From Anaerovorax odorimutans (lineage in GTDB: Bacteria > Bacillota > Clostridia > Peptostreptococcales > JAAYPU01), in assembly GCA_016841185.1 (NCBI GenBank), contig JAENZQ010000019.1, positions 1-63,206 on the forward strand: 63,206 nucleotides of DNA, read 5' to 3'. Under the pieces are notes generated by a model. It was not told the origin of the DNA and did not search any database. It saw only the letters and a list, made by a program, of their open reading frames with translations. Positions 1 to 7,827 of the stretch are shown here, one piece after another. The position numbers were made by a program, and so were the translations under genes. Within the stretch, counting starts at the first letter, position 1. Each line of letters starts with the position of its first letter.

Positions 1-1
1 T

Positions 2-574
2 ACTCTGCTTACCACAAGTGAAGGCAAAAAAATGGGCAAGACAGAAAAAGGTGCTTTGTGGCTGGATCCGGAAAAGACTTCTCCATATGAGTTTTATCAG
101 TATTGGAGAAATGTAGATGATGCAGATGTAGAAAAGTGTCTGGCACTCCTTACGTTTCTTCCAATGGACGAAGTACGCCGGCTGAGTGCTCTTAAAGATG
201 CCGAAATCAATAATGCAAAAGAGATTTTAGCTTTTGAGGTGACAAATTTAGTACATGGAGAGGAAGAAGCAACAAAAGCACAGGAAACTTCACGTGCCCT
301 TTTTTCCAAAGGGACAAACATGGAAAATGTACCTGCTGCCGAAGTAAATGCCGATATCATTGAAAATGGAGCAGATTTGATTTCGCTTCTTTATGATCTT
401 AAATTTATACCAAGTAAAAGCGAAGGCATCCGCCTGATCAGACAAAACGGTCTTTCTATTGACGGAGAAAAGGTAGGAGATACAAAATTCTTGTTGACTA
501 AAGACCATTTTAATGAAGGAAAAATCTTAGTGCGAAAAGGAAAAAAGAAATATCTGCAAATTGTATTAAAATAG
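2..574 (+). CDS. tyrS: Tyrosyl-tRNA synthetase, C-terminal part (5' end outside window)
   Basis: The frame is open from base 2, so the gene enters from the left edge. It charges tRNA-Tyr with tyrosine in the cytoplasm. The visible part begins just before the KMSKS-type ATP loop (KKMGKT at nt 26-43), continues through the tRNA-binding helical region, and ends with an S4 RNA-binding domain in roughly the last 65 residues ([16 protein letters not shown] is typical). An internal ATG at 32 is part of the KMSKS loop and not a start. A hairpin of the GGACAG family follows the stop codon and probably ends the transcript. Confidence 0.95.
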   Translation, partial: TLLTTSEGKKMGKTEKGALWLDPEKTSPYEFYQYWRNVDDADVEKCLALLTFLPMDEVRRLSALKDAEINNAKEILAFEVTNLVHGEEEATKAQETSRALFSKGTNMENVPAAEVNADIIENGADLISLLYDLKFIPSKSEGIRLIRQNGLSIDGEKVGDTKFLLTKDHFNEGKILVRKGKKKYLQIVLK

Positions 575-622
575 CAAGAGAGGTTGAAGGACAGAGAGCC
601 AGAGGGTCAGTGGCTCAGATTG

Positions 623-647
623 AAGGACAGGAGCAAGCCCTGTCCTT
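623..647. terminator. GGACAG-family hairpin downstream of tyrS
   Basis: The stem AAGGACAGG pairs with CCTGTCCTT around a short loop, just after tyrS. There is no long T-run, so termination is inferred from its position. It belongs to a dispersed hairpin family also present at 7781-7803, 18243-18264, 55006-55028 and 55055-55073. Confidence 0.5.
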
Positions 648-655
648 ATAATCAC

Positions 656-732
656 TAACCACTAACCTCCAGCCTCTAACCTCTAATTTAATCCATAATC
701 AATACCCATACTCCATACTCTATACTCTGTAT
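656..732. repeat. Degenerate simple-sequence tract (TAACCTC and CCATACTC units)
   Basis: The intergenic stretch consists of imperfect units such as ACTAACC, TCTAACC and CATACTCCATACTC with no open frame. The same composition recurs at 12990-13150, and shorter relatives lie at 2929-2957, 9025-9050 and 26570-26620. It has no visible coding or transposition function. Confidence 0.6.
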
Positions 733-733
733 C

Positions 734-1165
734 TTAGCCTTTAATTTTCTTATACCGGAACTTCTCCATGGCTTCAGGCAGGTTGGTTTTGATCATTTTC
801 TTCCAAACTCCTGAAAAATTTTTTGAGGCAAAAAATCCGGAAACACCTTCAAATCCGCCGTGTTCCAATTGAAGTTTCACTCCTTCAGGTGTTTCTGACA
901 ATTTAAATGTAACCAAAGTAGGTACATGTGTCCTTTCTCCCCAGATATAAGAAAGCATTTTTTCTTCCTCAAAATCCACAACTTTACAATGAATCAGCAT
1001 TTCTTTTTTTCGGGATTTATCCCGAAAGTAAAAGGGGTTGTTTTTTTTAAGCGTAAAATTGGTCTGAAGACACCATTCTTTCATGACTCTTGGTGTTGTT
1101 ATGGCACTCCATACATCTTTGCTTTTATACGGAAGTACATGTTCCACACGTGCTACTCGACCCAT
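734..1165 (-). CDS. SRPBCC (START-like / AHSA1-type) domain protein
   Basis: A protein of about 143 residues made of a single SRPBCC fold. It has the N-terminal pattern of the family (HVLPYKSKDVWSAITTP, then WC) and a C-terminal helix. Family members bind hydrophobic ligands; the ligand here is unknown. The start at 1165 is chosen because AGGAG lies about 10 bases upstream, while the longer frame to 1243 runs through a repeat-like GC-rich patch. It is last in a minus-strand run behind truA, yhbY and the LOG gene, but an 80-base gap means it may have its own transcript. Confidence 0.75.
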   Translation of the reverse strand: MGRVARVEHVLPYKSKDVWSAITTPRVMKEWCLQTNFTLKKNNPFYFRDKSRKKEMLIHCKVVDFEEEKMLSYIWGERTHVPTLVTFKLSETPEGVKLQLEHGGFEGVSGFFASKNFSGVWKKMIKTNLPEAMEKFRYKKIKG

Positions 1166-1200
1166 TTTTTCAACTCTCCTTTGTTTAAGTGAGGGGCAAA

Positions 1201-1233
1201 AAGGCGCGCCGCAAGCTTCTCGCGATGACACCT
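1201..1233. repeat. GC-rich repeat-like patch (TGTCATCGCGAG type)
   Basis: On the minus strand this reads TGTCATCGCGAGAAGCTTGC and then a GGCGCGCC core. It resembles the widespread intergenic repeat that begins TGTCATTGCGAG and ends CGTGGCAATCTC. A second relative with the other end preserved lies at 7701-7730. Its GC content is well above the surroundings. The resemblance is judged by eye. Confidence 0.4.
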
Positions 1234-1246
1234 TGCTCTTCAATCT

Positions 1247-1813
1247 TTAAAACCATTTCTTCTCATGCTTTACCGGTTCATAGTTATCAATATAGTTTAA
1301 GATATCTTTTACACAATAACTGACATAATAATACGCCTTTATATATTCTTTTGCAAATTTCTGAGAGACAACTTTTTCAAACATCTGTATCAGCTCATTG
1401 TAATACCCTTCAGTATTTAATATGGCAATGGGTTTATTGTGATAACCCAACTGCTTGAGCGTAATCATTTCAAGTACTTCTTCCAGGGTTCCAAATCCTC
1501 CAGGCAGTGCAATAACAGCATCCGAACGCTCATCCATAATTTTTTTCCTTGACCGCATATCTTTCGTAACAATAAGTTCATCACAATACGGATAAACAAC
1601 ACCTTCAATATTCAATGCTTCCGGTATAACGCCTATGACTTTTCCGTTGTTATCATGAACACCACGGGCACTCTCTCCCATCAAACCTATTTTACCTGCT
1701 CCATATAAGAGAGTGTCCCCTCTTTCAGCTATTTCTTTTCCTAAATGATATGCGGCTTCAAAATATTTTTTTTCAACTACATCACTGGATGAACTGTAGA
1801 CACAGATGATCAT
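1247..1813 (-). CDS. LOG family protein (TIGR00730 Rossmann-fold, possible nucleotide phosphoribohydrolase)
   Basis: A protein of 188 residues with the LOG/lysine-decarboxylase-like signature PGGFGTLEEV at about residues 104-113 and an N-terminal nucleotide-binding strand (IICVYSSSS). Characterised members hydrolyse nucleoside 5'-monophosphates to free base and ribose 5-phosphate; activity here is inferred from the motif. The start ATG overlaps the end of yhbY by 4 bases and has GGGAGG upstream, so the two are translationally coupled. It lies in an operon with truA and yhbY. Confidence 0.85.
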   Translation of the reverse strand: MIICVYSSSSDVVEKKYFEAAYHLGKEIAERGDTLLYGAGKIGLMGESARGVHDNNGKVIGVIPEALNIEGVVYPYCDELIVTKDMRSRKKIMDERSDAVIALPGGFGTLEEVLEMITLKQLGYHNKPIAILNTEGYYNELIQMFEKVVSQKFAKEYIKAYYYVSYCVKDILNYIDNYEPVKHEKKWF

Positions 1814-2115
1814 TTTTTATCCTCCCGGGGCAATTGGATTTTTTTGTTTTTCTCAGATTCTTTATAAACAACAAATCGATTTCCTATACTTTGAACATAT
1901 TCTGCTTTTAAAGCGTCGCATACTTCATTCGCCGTATCTTTTGCTTCCAACAGACTGTTATCCAGAAGTTTAACTTTGACAAGTTCTCTTGCTTCCAGTG
2001 CTTCTGAAACCTGATTGAGTATATTGGGTGTTATGCCGCCCTTTCCTATATGAACAATCGGTTCCAGTTTATTTGCTAAACTTTTTAAATAGCTTCTTTG
2101 TTTTCCCGTAATCAT
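1810..2115 (-). CDS. yhbY: YhbY-family (CRM domain) RNA-binding protein
   Basis: A protein of 101 residues covering a complete CRM domain. The family hallmarks are the start MITGKQRSYLKSLA, the loop IGKGGIT, and LVKVKLLDNS later in the sequence. YhbY proteins associate with the pre-50S ribosomal subunit. The gene starts 5 bases after the truA stop and overlaps the LOG gene by 4 bases, so truA-yhbY-LOG is one transcription unit. AGGAG lies upstream of the ATG. Confidence 0.92.
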   Translation of the reverse strand: MITGKQRSYLKSLANKLEPIVHIGKGGITPNILNQVSEALEARELVKVKLLDNSLLEAKDTANEVCDALKAEYVQSIGNRFVVYKESEKNKKIQLPREDKK

Positions 2116-2119
2116 CCTT

Positions 2120-2905
2120 TTATCTCCTTATTTCTACATCGTTAAAATATATTTTATATAAATACAGCCCTCCGGCAGGTGCAATAAGCCTTGCAAGGCT
2201 TCTTTTCCTTGATTCAATAATATATGGTATCTCTTCAGGTTTAATCTTTTCTAAACCGGTTTCTACTAAGGTTCTCACTATAATCCTCACCATATTATAT
2301 AAAAAACTATCTCCGGTAATTTCAACGGTCAATAATTTTCCTGCAATATTCGTCCCTTCTTCGTCCAATTCTTCCTCCGTTATATCCAAGGCATAAATAG
2401 TCCGAACAGTATTGAATATCTGACTTCCGGATGTCATAAAAGCCGCAAAATCATGTGTTCCCTTAAAAAATTCCGCTGCTTTTCTCATAGAAGCAATATT
2501 TAATTCTTTATATATATTATAGTAATAATTTCTTGAAAATACATTCTTCTCTTTGGTGCACAATATCTTGTACTGATAGGTTTTCCCTTTAGCTGAAAAT
2601 CTTGCATGAAAGTCATCATTTACTTCTTCAACATTAATGATATAGATGTCATCCGGCAGCAATCCATTGGCAGCAGGTTTGATCCTGTCAACAGGGATCT
2701 TAAATTCTCCTGCAAAGCTTGCCGCTTGTGCATAAGCATGAACACCCGCATCCGTCCTGCTTGTACCGTTTATTTTTATAGGTTGTTTACACAATCTGGT
2801 CAATACCTTTTCTATTTCTCCCTGCACTGTCCTTTTATTGGGCTGCCTTTGCCATCCGCTGAACTCAGTACCATCATATTGAATCATTAAAAGCACATTT
2901 TTCAT
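2120..2905 (-). CDS. truA: tRNA pseudouridine(38-40) synthase TruA
   Basis: A protein of 261 residues, the usual bacterial TruA length. The catalytic motif GTSRTDAGVHA is at residues 47-57, with the nucleophilic aspartate at about position 52. The enzyme makes pseudouridine at positions 38-40 of the tRNA anticodon arm. AAGGA lies upstream of the ATG at 2905. It is first in the truA-yhbY-LOG group. Confidence 0.95.
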   Translation of the reverse strand: MKNVLLMIQYDGTEFSGWQRQPNKRTVQGEIEKVLTRLCKQPIKINGTSRTDAGVHAYAQAASFAGEFKIPVDRIKPAANGLLPDDIYIINVEEVNDDFHARFSAKGKTYQYKILCTKEKNVFSRNYYYNIYKELNIASMRKAAEFFKGTHDFAAFMTSGSQIFNTVRTIYALDITEEELDEEGTNIAGKLLTVEITGDSFLYNMVRIIVRTLVETGLEKIKPEEIPYIIESRKRSLARLIAPAGGLYLYKIYFNDVEIRR

Positions 2906-2998
2906 GTCATCAATCCTTTGTTATAGAGAGTAGAGATTAAGGGTTAGAGGTTGTTAAATGAAAGTTTTGATTCAAAACCATTTTATCTCACACCTCAA

Positions 2999-3544
2999 TT
3001 ATTTTAATTTATGCTGTATTTTATCTTTGAAAATTTTGTAATCCCCTTCCGAAAAACAGCAGAAAATTATTTCTTCCAGTTCCTTCGGATATTGATCAAT
3101 AAATTTCATAACCGTATCTACAGCTATCTCTGAAGCGTCCTCCTTCGGATAGCCATAAACACCGGCTGAAATAAAAGGAAAAGCCAGTGTCCTAATTTTA
3201 TTTTCAATAGCCAGATGAAGGGAATTTTCATATGCGTTTTTCAGCAATACCGCCTCATTATTATTGCCGCCTCTGTAAACAGGCCCAACGGTATGAATCA
3301 CATAGCGGCTGGGCATATTTCCGGCAGATGTGATCCTTGCTTCTCCTGTGGGACATCCGTTATATTTTTTACATTCTTTCAGGATAATCGGGCCTCCCGC
3401 TCTATGTATGGCGCCGTCAACGCCTCCACCGCCCCTTAGTGACGTATTTGCCGCATTTACGACGGCATCGGTTTTCAGCATTGTAATATCACCTTGCATG
3501 ACGGTTAATATGACATTACGATATCGTTTCTTGAAAACATCCAT
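2999..3544 (-). CDS. Macro domain protein (O-acetyl-ADP-ribose deacetylase type)
   Basis: A protein of 181 residues that is one macro domain. The ADP-ribose binding signatures are DAVVNAANTSLRGGGGVDGA near residue 26 and ISAGVYGYP further on. The bacterial YmdB/MacroD class deacetylates O-acetyl-ADP-ribose and removes mono-ADP-ribose from proteins; this fits the MacroD-like GGGGVDGAIHRAGG loop. GAGGAG precedes the ATG. It is a monocistronic gene on the minus strand, divergent from the leader at 3680. Confidence 0.92.
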   Translation of the reverse strand: MDVFKKRYRNVILTVMQGDITMLKTDAVVNAANTSLRGGGGVDGAIHRAGGPIILKECKKYNGCPTGEARITSAGNMPSRYVIHTVGPVYRGGNNNEAVLLKNAYENSLHLAIENKIRTLAFPFISAGVYGYPKEDASEIAVDTVMKFIDQYPKELEEIIFCCFSEGDYKIFKDKIQHKLK

Positions 3545-3644
3545 TTATTGCACTCCTCTTTTACAAGCATTTTTTACAGTTTATTTGAATTATATCACTA
3601 AAATAAAATTTTTTCCTCGTTTGATATTTTTTTAACATTTTCTC

Positions 3645-3673
3645 TTGATTTTTAGTCTGGTTAATCGTAATAT
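3645..3673 (+). promoter_or_regulatory. Predicted sigma-A promoter for the hyd-linked ABC operon
   Basis: TTGATT at 3645-3650 and TAATAT at 3668-3673 are separated by 17 bases. This would start transcription near 3680, giving a leader of about 190 nt before the permease start codon. Confidence 0.5.
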
Positions 3674-3764
3674 AGTATTAAGAATTCTGTTCTGAGAGTT
3701 TTTAACTGTCAGAAGGGAGTGGAATATAGTATTCCTGTTTGCAAGGACGTTATCTGAGTGAAGG

Positions 3765-3817
3765 GGCAGAAAACCATAATAGGTGATTATTACTTCGGTT
3801 CTGCCGGAGTTTTTTTA
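3765..3817 (+). terminator. First leader terminator upstream of ABC permease
   Basis: GGCAGAA at 3765-3771 pairs with TTCTGCC at 3799-3805, with an inner ATAAT/ATTAT stem, and is followed by an eight-T run at 3810-3817. It lies inside the leader, 55 bases before the start codon, so it would prematurely stop the operon transcript. Confidence 0.7.
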
Positions 3818-3824
3818 TTTGCTG

Positions 3825-3847
3825 TCCCGAAAGGGATTTTTGTTTTT
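3825..3847 (+). terminator. Second leader terminator
   Basis: TCCC and GGGA form a short stem closed by a GAAA tetraloop (3825-3836), followed directly by TTTTTGTTTTT. It lies just before the RBS of the permease gene. The stem has only four base pairs, so its strength is uncertain. Confidence 0.45.
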
Positions 3848-3872
3848 GCGGATAGGCAAAAGAGGCGATAAC

Positions 3873-4640
3873 ATGAAGAAGCTGAAAATATTTCTTTTGC
3901 CCGCACTGATCATTTTTTTCTGGTGGATCGGGTCTCAACTGAATATATTCAATGATTACATAATGCCTTCACCTCAAAAAGTGTTGGAATCCGCTTACAT
4001 ATTGATTAAAAAGGGATCATTGCAGCAGCATCTGATGGTAAGCTTATATCGGGTTTTATCAGGATTTGTCATTACATTTGTCATAGCATTTCCTTTAGCC
4101 ATTATAGTGGGATTAAATCAGACTGTTTTGAAATACTTGATGCCGCTGTTGCAATTCATCAGGCATATCCCTCCCATAGCACTTATTCCCTTACTGATAC
4201 TCTGGTTTGGGATCGGCGAGATGTCGAAACTTTCAGTCATTATTCTTGCTACCTTCTTTCCTATTTTCTTAAATACGCTGAATGGTATCGTAAATTGCGA
4301 TAAGAATTTGATTGAAGTAGGAAAAGTCTACGGGTTTTCCAAAAAAAATATTTTTTTTAAAATCATTCTGCCTCAAGCAATGTCTTCAGTAATTGTGGGA
4401 ATGCAGCTCGGACTGGGCTATAGCTGGAGGTCACTGATGGGAGCTGAATTAATTGCAGCCTCATCAGGCATCGGATATATGATCATAGAAGCCGAACAGC
4501 TGTCACGACCTGACATTGTACTTGTGGGGATTCTAACCATAGGCTTTATCGGATGTATCGCCGATTACACTTTCATTAAAATAACAGAAAACTTAAAATT
4601 TTTTAACACGGAGGATTTCTATGGCGGGAGTCATTATTAG
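3873..4640 (+). CDS. ABC transporter permease, NitT/TauT (SsuC-like) family
   Basis: A membrane protein of about 255 residues with six predicted helices and the BPD_transp_1 EAA-type loop (EVGKVYGFSKKNIFFKIILP). It is the inner-membrane channel of a three-gene ABC importer with the ATPase and binding protein that follow. The start at 3873 (AGAGG upstream) is preferred over the longer frame from 3783, which would run through the leader terminators. The gene overlaps the ATPase by 20 bases. Substrates of this family include sulfonates, nitrate, cyanate and thiamin or riboflavin precursors; the sequence does not tell which applies here. Confidence 0.85.
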   Translation: MKKLKIFLLPALIIFFWWIGSQLNIFNDYIMPSPQKVLESAYILIKKGSLQQHLMVSLYRVLSGFVITFVIAFPLAIIVGLNQTVLKYLMPLLQFIRHIPPIALIPLLILWFGIGEMSKLSVIILATFFPIFLNTLNGIVNCDKNLIEVGKVYGFSKKNIFFKIILPQAMSSVIVGMQLGLGYSWRSLMGAELIAASSGIGYMIIEAEQLSRPDIVLVGILTIGFIGCIADYTFIKITENLKFFNTEDFYGGSHY

Positions 4641-5370
4641 AGACTTGTCAAAAAAATACAATATCAGAGGAAAGCCTGTAGATGCTTTGTCACGAATAAA
4701 CTTATCGATAAAAGACGGCAGCTTTGTAACCATTGTCGGAAAAAGCGGCTGCGGAAAAACCACACTATTGAGAATTTTATGCGGATTAGAAGAAAAAACA
4801 TCCGGCGAAATCATTTTTAAACCTGATTCGAATGAATGTGATAAAAAAATTAATATCGGTATTGTATTTCAGGAACCCCGACTGATGCCATGGCTGACAA
4901 TAGAACAGAATATGTCCTTTTCACTTCTGGAGACCGAAAACAAATCCCGAAGAAAAGAACGGGTGCATGAATATCTTGAAATGTTGGGATTAAAAGATTT
5001 TAAAGATGCTTACCCTGCACAGGTATCCGGCGGAATGGCACAACGGGCGGCACTTGGGCGGACATTATGCTATGATCCCGATTTGATTCTAATGGATGAA
5101 CCTCTCGGGGCATTAGATGCATTCAACCGAAGAAAATTGCAGGATGAACTGATGGAAATTTTTTTTAATAAAAAAAAGACCATTGTTTTTGTAACCCATG
5201 ATGTCAACGAAGCTGTTTATCTGGGACAAAAAGTAATTGTAATGGACTCAGGTAAAATTACCGATGAAATGCCTGTTGACTTTTCTTATCCCAGACCCAC
5301 AAAAACAAAAGCTTATTTTGATTTGACCGAAACAATTCTTCAATTGATTTTAAACAGTAAAAATAATTAG
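4621..5370 (+). CDS. ABC transporter ATPase, NitT/TauT (SsuB-like) family
   Basis: A protein of 249 residues with Walker A (GKSGCGKTT, residues 40-48), the ABC signature VSGGMAQRAALGR, and Walker B with D-loop (LILMDEPLGALDA). It energises the importer formed with the adjacent permease and lipoprotein. GGAGG lies just before the ATG, which sits inside the permease gene. The short C-terminus without an extra regulatory domain is normal for SsuB-type proteins. Confidence 0.92.
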   Translation: MAGVIIRDLSKKYNIRGKPVDALSRINLSIKDGSFVTIVGKSGCGKTTLLRILCGLEEKTSGEIIFKPDSNECDKKINIGIVFQEPRLMPWLTIEQNMSFSLLETENKSRRKERVHEYLEMLGLKDFKDAYPAQVSGGMAQRAALGRTLCYDPDLILMDEPLGALDAFNRRKLQDELMEIFFNKKKTIVFVTHDVNEAVYLGQKVIVMDSGKITDEMPVDFSYPRPTKTKAYFDLTETILQLILNSKNN

Positions 5371-5386
5371 AAAAGGAGTCTTAAAA

Positions 5387-6355
5387 ATGAAAAAATGTAC
5401 TATGTTAATGGTTATTGTCCTGGTATTCTCATTACTCTTTTCCGGATGTACTGCGGATACCACAGGAACTACCGAAGGAAGTCAAGTGAATAAAATCAAT
5501 ATTTCTTATGTAAAGCTTCCTCTTAATATTCCATCCATCATAGAAAAAAATCAAAAACTTTTTGAAGAAGAATTCAGCAAAGATGGCATTGAAGTAGCCT
5601 TTCCTGAAATTACCCAGGGCTCAAAGATGACAGAAGCCTTAGCCGCAGGTTCTTTGGATTTTTGCAATGCCTTGGGCGGAACATCTGCTATTCTGGCAGC
5701 CGCCAATGGTGTAGATCTTAAGGTTATCGGAATATACAGCAGAGCACCCAAAGCTTTCACCATCATGGTAAAGGATCCTTCTATTACTGCTATAGAAGAT
5801 TTAAAAGGCAAAAAAATTGCAGGCCCTAAAGGCACCATATTACATCAATTGTTATTGGCTGCTTTAGAAGAATCAAATCTTTCTGTAAGTGACCTGGAAT
5901 TTATCAATATGGGTATCCCGGAAGGTATATCCGCCATGATGAGCGAAAATGTGGATGCGGCTCTTGTAGCTGGGCCTGCCGTTCCCCAGGCTTTGGAAAA
6001 TAATGCCCATATTATTGTTACCGGAGAGGGCTTGCTGGATGCAACCATTGTAATAGCCGTAAGAGGCGACTTTCTAAAAGATCATCCTGATTTGGTTGAA
6101 AGATATATGAAAGTGCATCAGAAAAGCCTTGAATTTATGAGGAACAATCCGGAAGAAACACGCTCTGTGGCAGCCGAAGAAACAGGAATTTCAGAAGATG
6201 AAGTAGAAATAATGCAAGAATGGTACGACTTCAACCCTGAAATAACCGATAATGACATTAAAGAGCTTGAGAAAACTCAGGACTTTCTTAAAAATAATGA
6301 TATGCTTTCTGAAACCATTGATATAAATACGATTATTCGGGATATGTCCCTTTAA
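5387..6355 (+). CDS. Substrate-binding lipoprotein, NitT/TauT family
   Basis: A protein of 322 residues that begins with a lipoprotein signal peptide (lipobox LFSGC, so cysteine at about 20). A type II periplasmic-binding fold related to SsuA/TauA follows, with repeated elements AALAAGSLDFCNALGG and AVRGDFLKDHPDLVERYM. It captures the ligand outside the membrane for the permease and ATPase. It lies 16 bases after the ATPase and is followed by a TM1266-family gene in the same orientation. The substrate is unknown. Confidence 0.88.
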   Translation: MKKCTMLMVIVLVFSLLFSGCTADTTGTTEGSQVNKINISYVKLPLNIPSIIEKNQKLFEEEFSKDGIEVAFPEITQGSKMTEALAAGSLDFCNALGGTSAILAAANGVDLKVIGIYSRAPKAFTIMVKDPSITAIEDLKGKKIAGPKGTILHQLLLAALEESNLSVSDLEFINMGIPEGISAMMSENVDAALVAGPAVPQALENNAHIIVTGEGLLDATIVIAVRGDFLKDHPDLVERYMKVHQKSLEFMRNNPEETRSVAAEETGISEDEVEIMQEWYDFNPEITDNDIKELEKTQDFLKNNDMLSETIDINTIIRDMSL

Positions 6356-6390
6356 GGAAACTATATCGGAAATTAAAGGAGGGTTTTATA

Positions 6391-6636
6391 ATGGACAAAA
6401 GAATTGGTGTTGTTGGTATCGTTATAGAAGACATCAAAAAATCTGCTGAAGTCAATGCGATCCTGCATGCTTTTTCTCATCTTATAATTGGCAGAATGGG
6501 AATTCCTTACAAGGAACGGGATATTTCTGTTATATCACTTCTCATCGATGGAACATCCGATGAAGTCAGTTCTCTTACCGGAAAGCTGGGAAAAATATCA
6601 GGTGTTCAAGTTAAATCTGCCCTAACGAAAGTATGA
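6391..6636 (+). CDS. TM1266-family putative [FeFe]-hydrogenase system regulator
   Basis: A small protein of 81 residues with an ACT/ferredoxin-like alpha-beta pattern, MDKRIGVVGIVIEDIKKSA and the conserved IIGRMGIPYKERDISVISL segment. Proteins of this family are found next to [FeFe]-hydrogenase maturation genes and were named putative system regulators; I know of no established biochemical role. The stop overlaps the hydE start (ATGA), so it is coupled to hydE. Confidence 0.85.
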   Translation: MDKRIGVVGIVIEDIKKSAEVNAILHAFSHLIIGRMGIPYKERDISVISLLIDGTSDEVSSLTGKLGKISGVQVKSALTKV

Positions 6637-7670
6637 TAATGATGAATAAAAAATTAATCAATAATATTGTATATTATTCAAAATCATCAAGAGAAGAACT
6701 TGCAGAATTGATCAGGGATAATAATTCCGATTATCTTTTTTTAAAAGCTGTTCAGGTTACTGAAAGGGTGTTGGGAAAGAAAATCCATATCCGCGGCATC
6801 ATTGAATTTTCAAATTACTGCAGATGCGCCTGCCATTACTGCGGCATCAGATCTTTTAACAAAGCATTACCAAGATATCGGTTAGAACCAGAAAAAATCA
6901 CCGAGATCGCCAGAGAAGCTGTTTCTGCCGGTTATAAATCCATTGTTCTCCAATCCGGTGAAGATTCTTATTATGATGCAGATAAGATCTCAAAAATCAT
7001 TCGGCAAATAAAAGAATTAGGAAATATTGCAGTAACATTAAGTGTCGGTGAACGGTCATTTGAAGAGTATAGTCAATGGAAAAAAGACGGGGCAGACCGC
7101 TACCTTCTTAAACATGAAACGGCTGATAAAAACCTTTACGGCAAATATCACCCTTTTTCTTCCCTGGAAAAAAGAATCAATTGTCTAAAACAGCTTAAAA
7201 CTCTGGGGTACCAAACCGGAAGCGGTTTTATGGTAGGTCTGCCCGGTCAGACGGCGGATTCTCTGGCGGATGATATTCTGCTGCTCAAGGAATTGGATGT
7301 AGATATGGCCGGAATCGGTGTCTTTATTCCGCATCCGGCTACGCCTTTGGCAGGTTATCTTTCCGGAGATAATATAACTGCTTTGAAATGCGTTGCCCTA
7401 ACAAGAATTTTACTTAAAAGACCTCATCTGCCCATCACAACCTCCATCACCGTCAATGATTCAAAAGGATCCTTGAACCCTTTCTGTTCCGGGGCAAATG
7501 TTGTCATGAAAAAAGTAGAACCTTATCAATATCAAAAACTTTACGAGATATACCCAAATACTTTGATTAATGATATATCTGTATACGAAAACCGAAAACT
7601 GCTGGAAGCATCTGTTCAATCTTATGGATATAAAGTGTCGGAAGACAGAGGAGATGCAATATTAGTGTAA
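6633..7670 (+). CDS. hydE: [FeFe]-hydrogenase H-cluster maturase HydE (radical SAM)
   Basis: A radical SAM enzyme of 345 residues with the cluster motif Cys63-x3-Cys67-x2-Cys70 (YCRCACHYCG), in the BioB/HydE/PylB group. HydE acts with HydG and HydF to assemble the diiron subcluster of the hydrogenase active site. The second, non-essential C-terminal cluster seen in some HydE proteins appears absent: only one cysteine lies in that region (NPFCSGAN). The gene overlaps the TM1266 family gene and is followed after a repeat-containing spacer by hydF. No hydG is present in the window. Confidence 0.92.
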   Translation: MIMMNKKLINNIVYYSKSSREELAELIRDNNSDYLFLKAVQVTERVLGKKIHIRGIIEFSNYCRCACHYCGIRSFNKALPRYRLEPEKITEIAREAVSAGYKSIVLQSGEDSYYDADKISKIIRQIKELGNIAVTLSVGERSFEEYSQWKKDGADRYLLKHETADKNLYGKYHPFSSLEKRINCLKQLKTLGYQTGSGFMVGLPGQTADSLADDILLLKELDVDMAGIGVFIPHPATPLAGYLSGDNITALKCVALTRILLKRPHLPITTSITVNDSKGSLNPFCSGANVVMKKVEPYQYQKLYEIYPNTLINDISVYENRKLLEASVQSYGYKVSEDRGDAILV

Positions 7671-7780
7671 GTATATGAGTGCGAGTGTAAGTGCAAACAT
7701 GAGATTGCCACGCATCCGCCGGCGATGACATAAATGTATAAGTTTTAGTGCGAATGTAAACGAAAGTATAAGTATATTGT
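7671..7780. repeat. Degenerate GTGTAAGT/GTATAAGT tract with embedded GC-rich repeat
   Basis: The hydE-hydF spacer holds imperfect units such as GAGTGTAAGTG and AAAGTATAAGTAT. These are interrupted at 7701-7730 by GAGATTGCCACGCATCCGCC and then GGCGATGACA, which on the minus strand has the ends TGTCATCGC and GGCAATCTC of the repeat family seen at 1201-1233. It is non-coding. Confidence 0.5.
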
Positions 7781-7803
7781 AGGGATAGCCCTTGCGGCTG
7801 TCC
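7781..7803. repeat. GGACAGCC-type hairpin upstream of hydF
   Basis: The imperfect palindrome is AGGGATAGCC, CTTGC, GGCTGTCC and belongs to the dispersed family at 18243-18264 and 55006-55028. Here it lies 25 bases upstream of hydF and on the same transcript, so it is not a simple operon terminator. Confidence 0.5.
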
Positions 7804-7827
7804 GCACAAGTAGATAGGAGGATTATA

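Larger units (their letters stand above)
3680..3872 (+). promoter_or_regulatory. Structured leader with two tandem terminators, class not recognised
   Basis: The leader before the ABC transporter contains a 5' hairpin (TTCTG at 3685-3689 with CAGAA at 3710-3714), a compact hairpin GGAATATAGTATTCC at 3721-3735, and then two consecutive intrinsic terminators. The sequence CAGAA also occurs at 3767-3771 inside the first terminator stem, so the 5' TTCTG could compete for pairing. This layout is that of a riboswitch or attenuator. I compared the conserved cores of the common metabolite riboswitches (TPP, SAM-I, FMN, cobalamin, purine, glycine, THF, guanidine, c-di-GMP) from memory and found no match. 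Confidence 0.5.
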
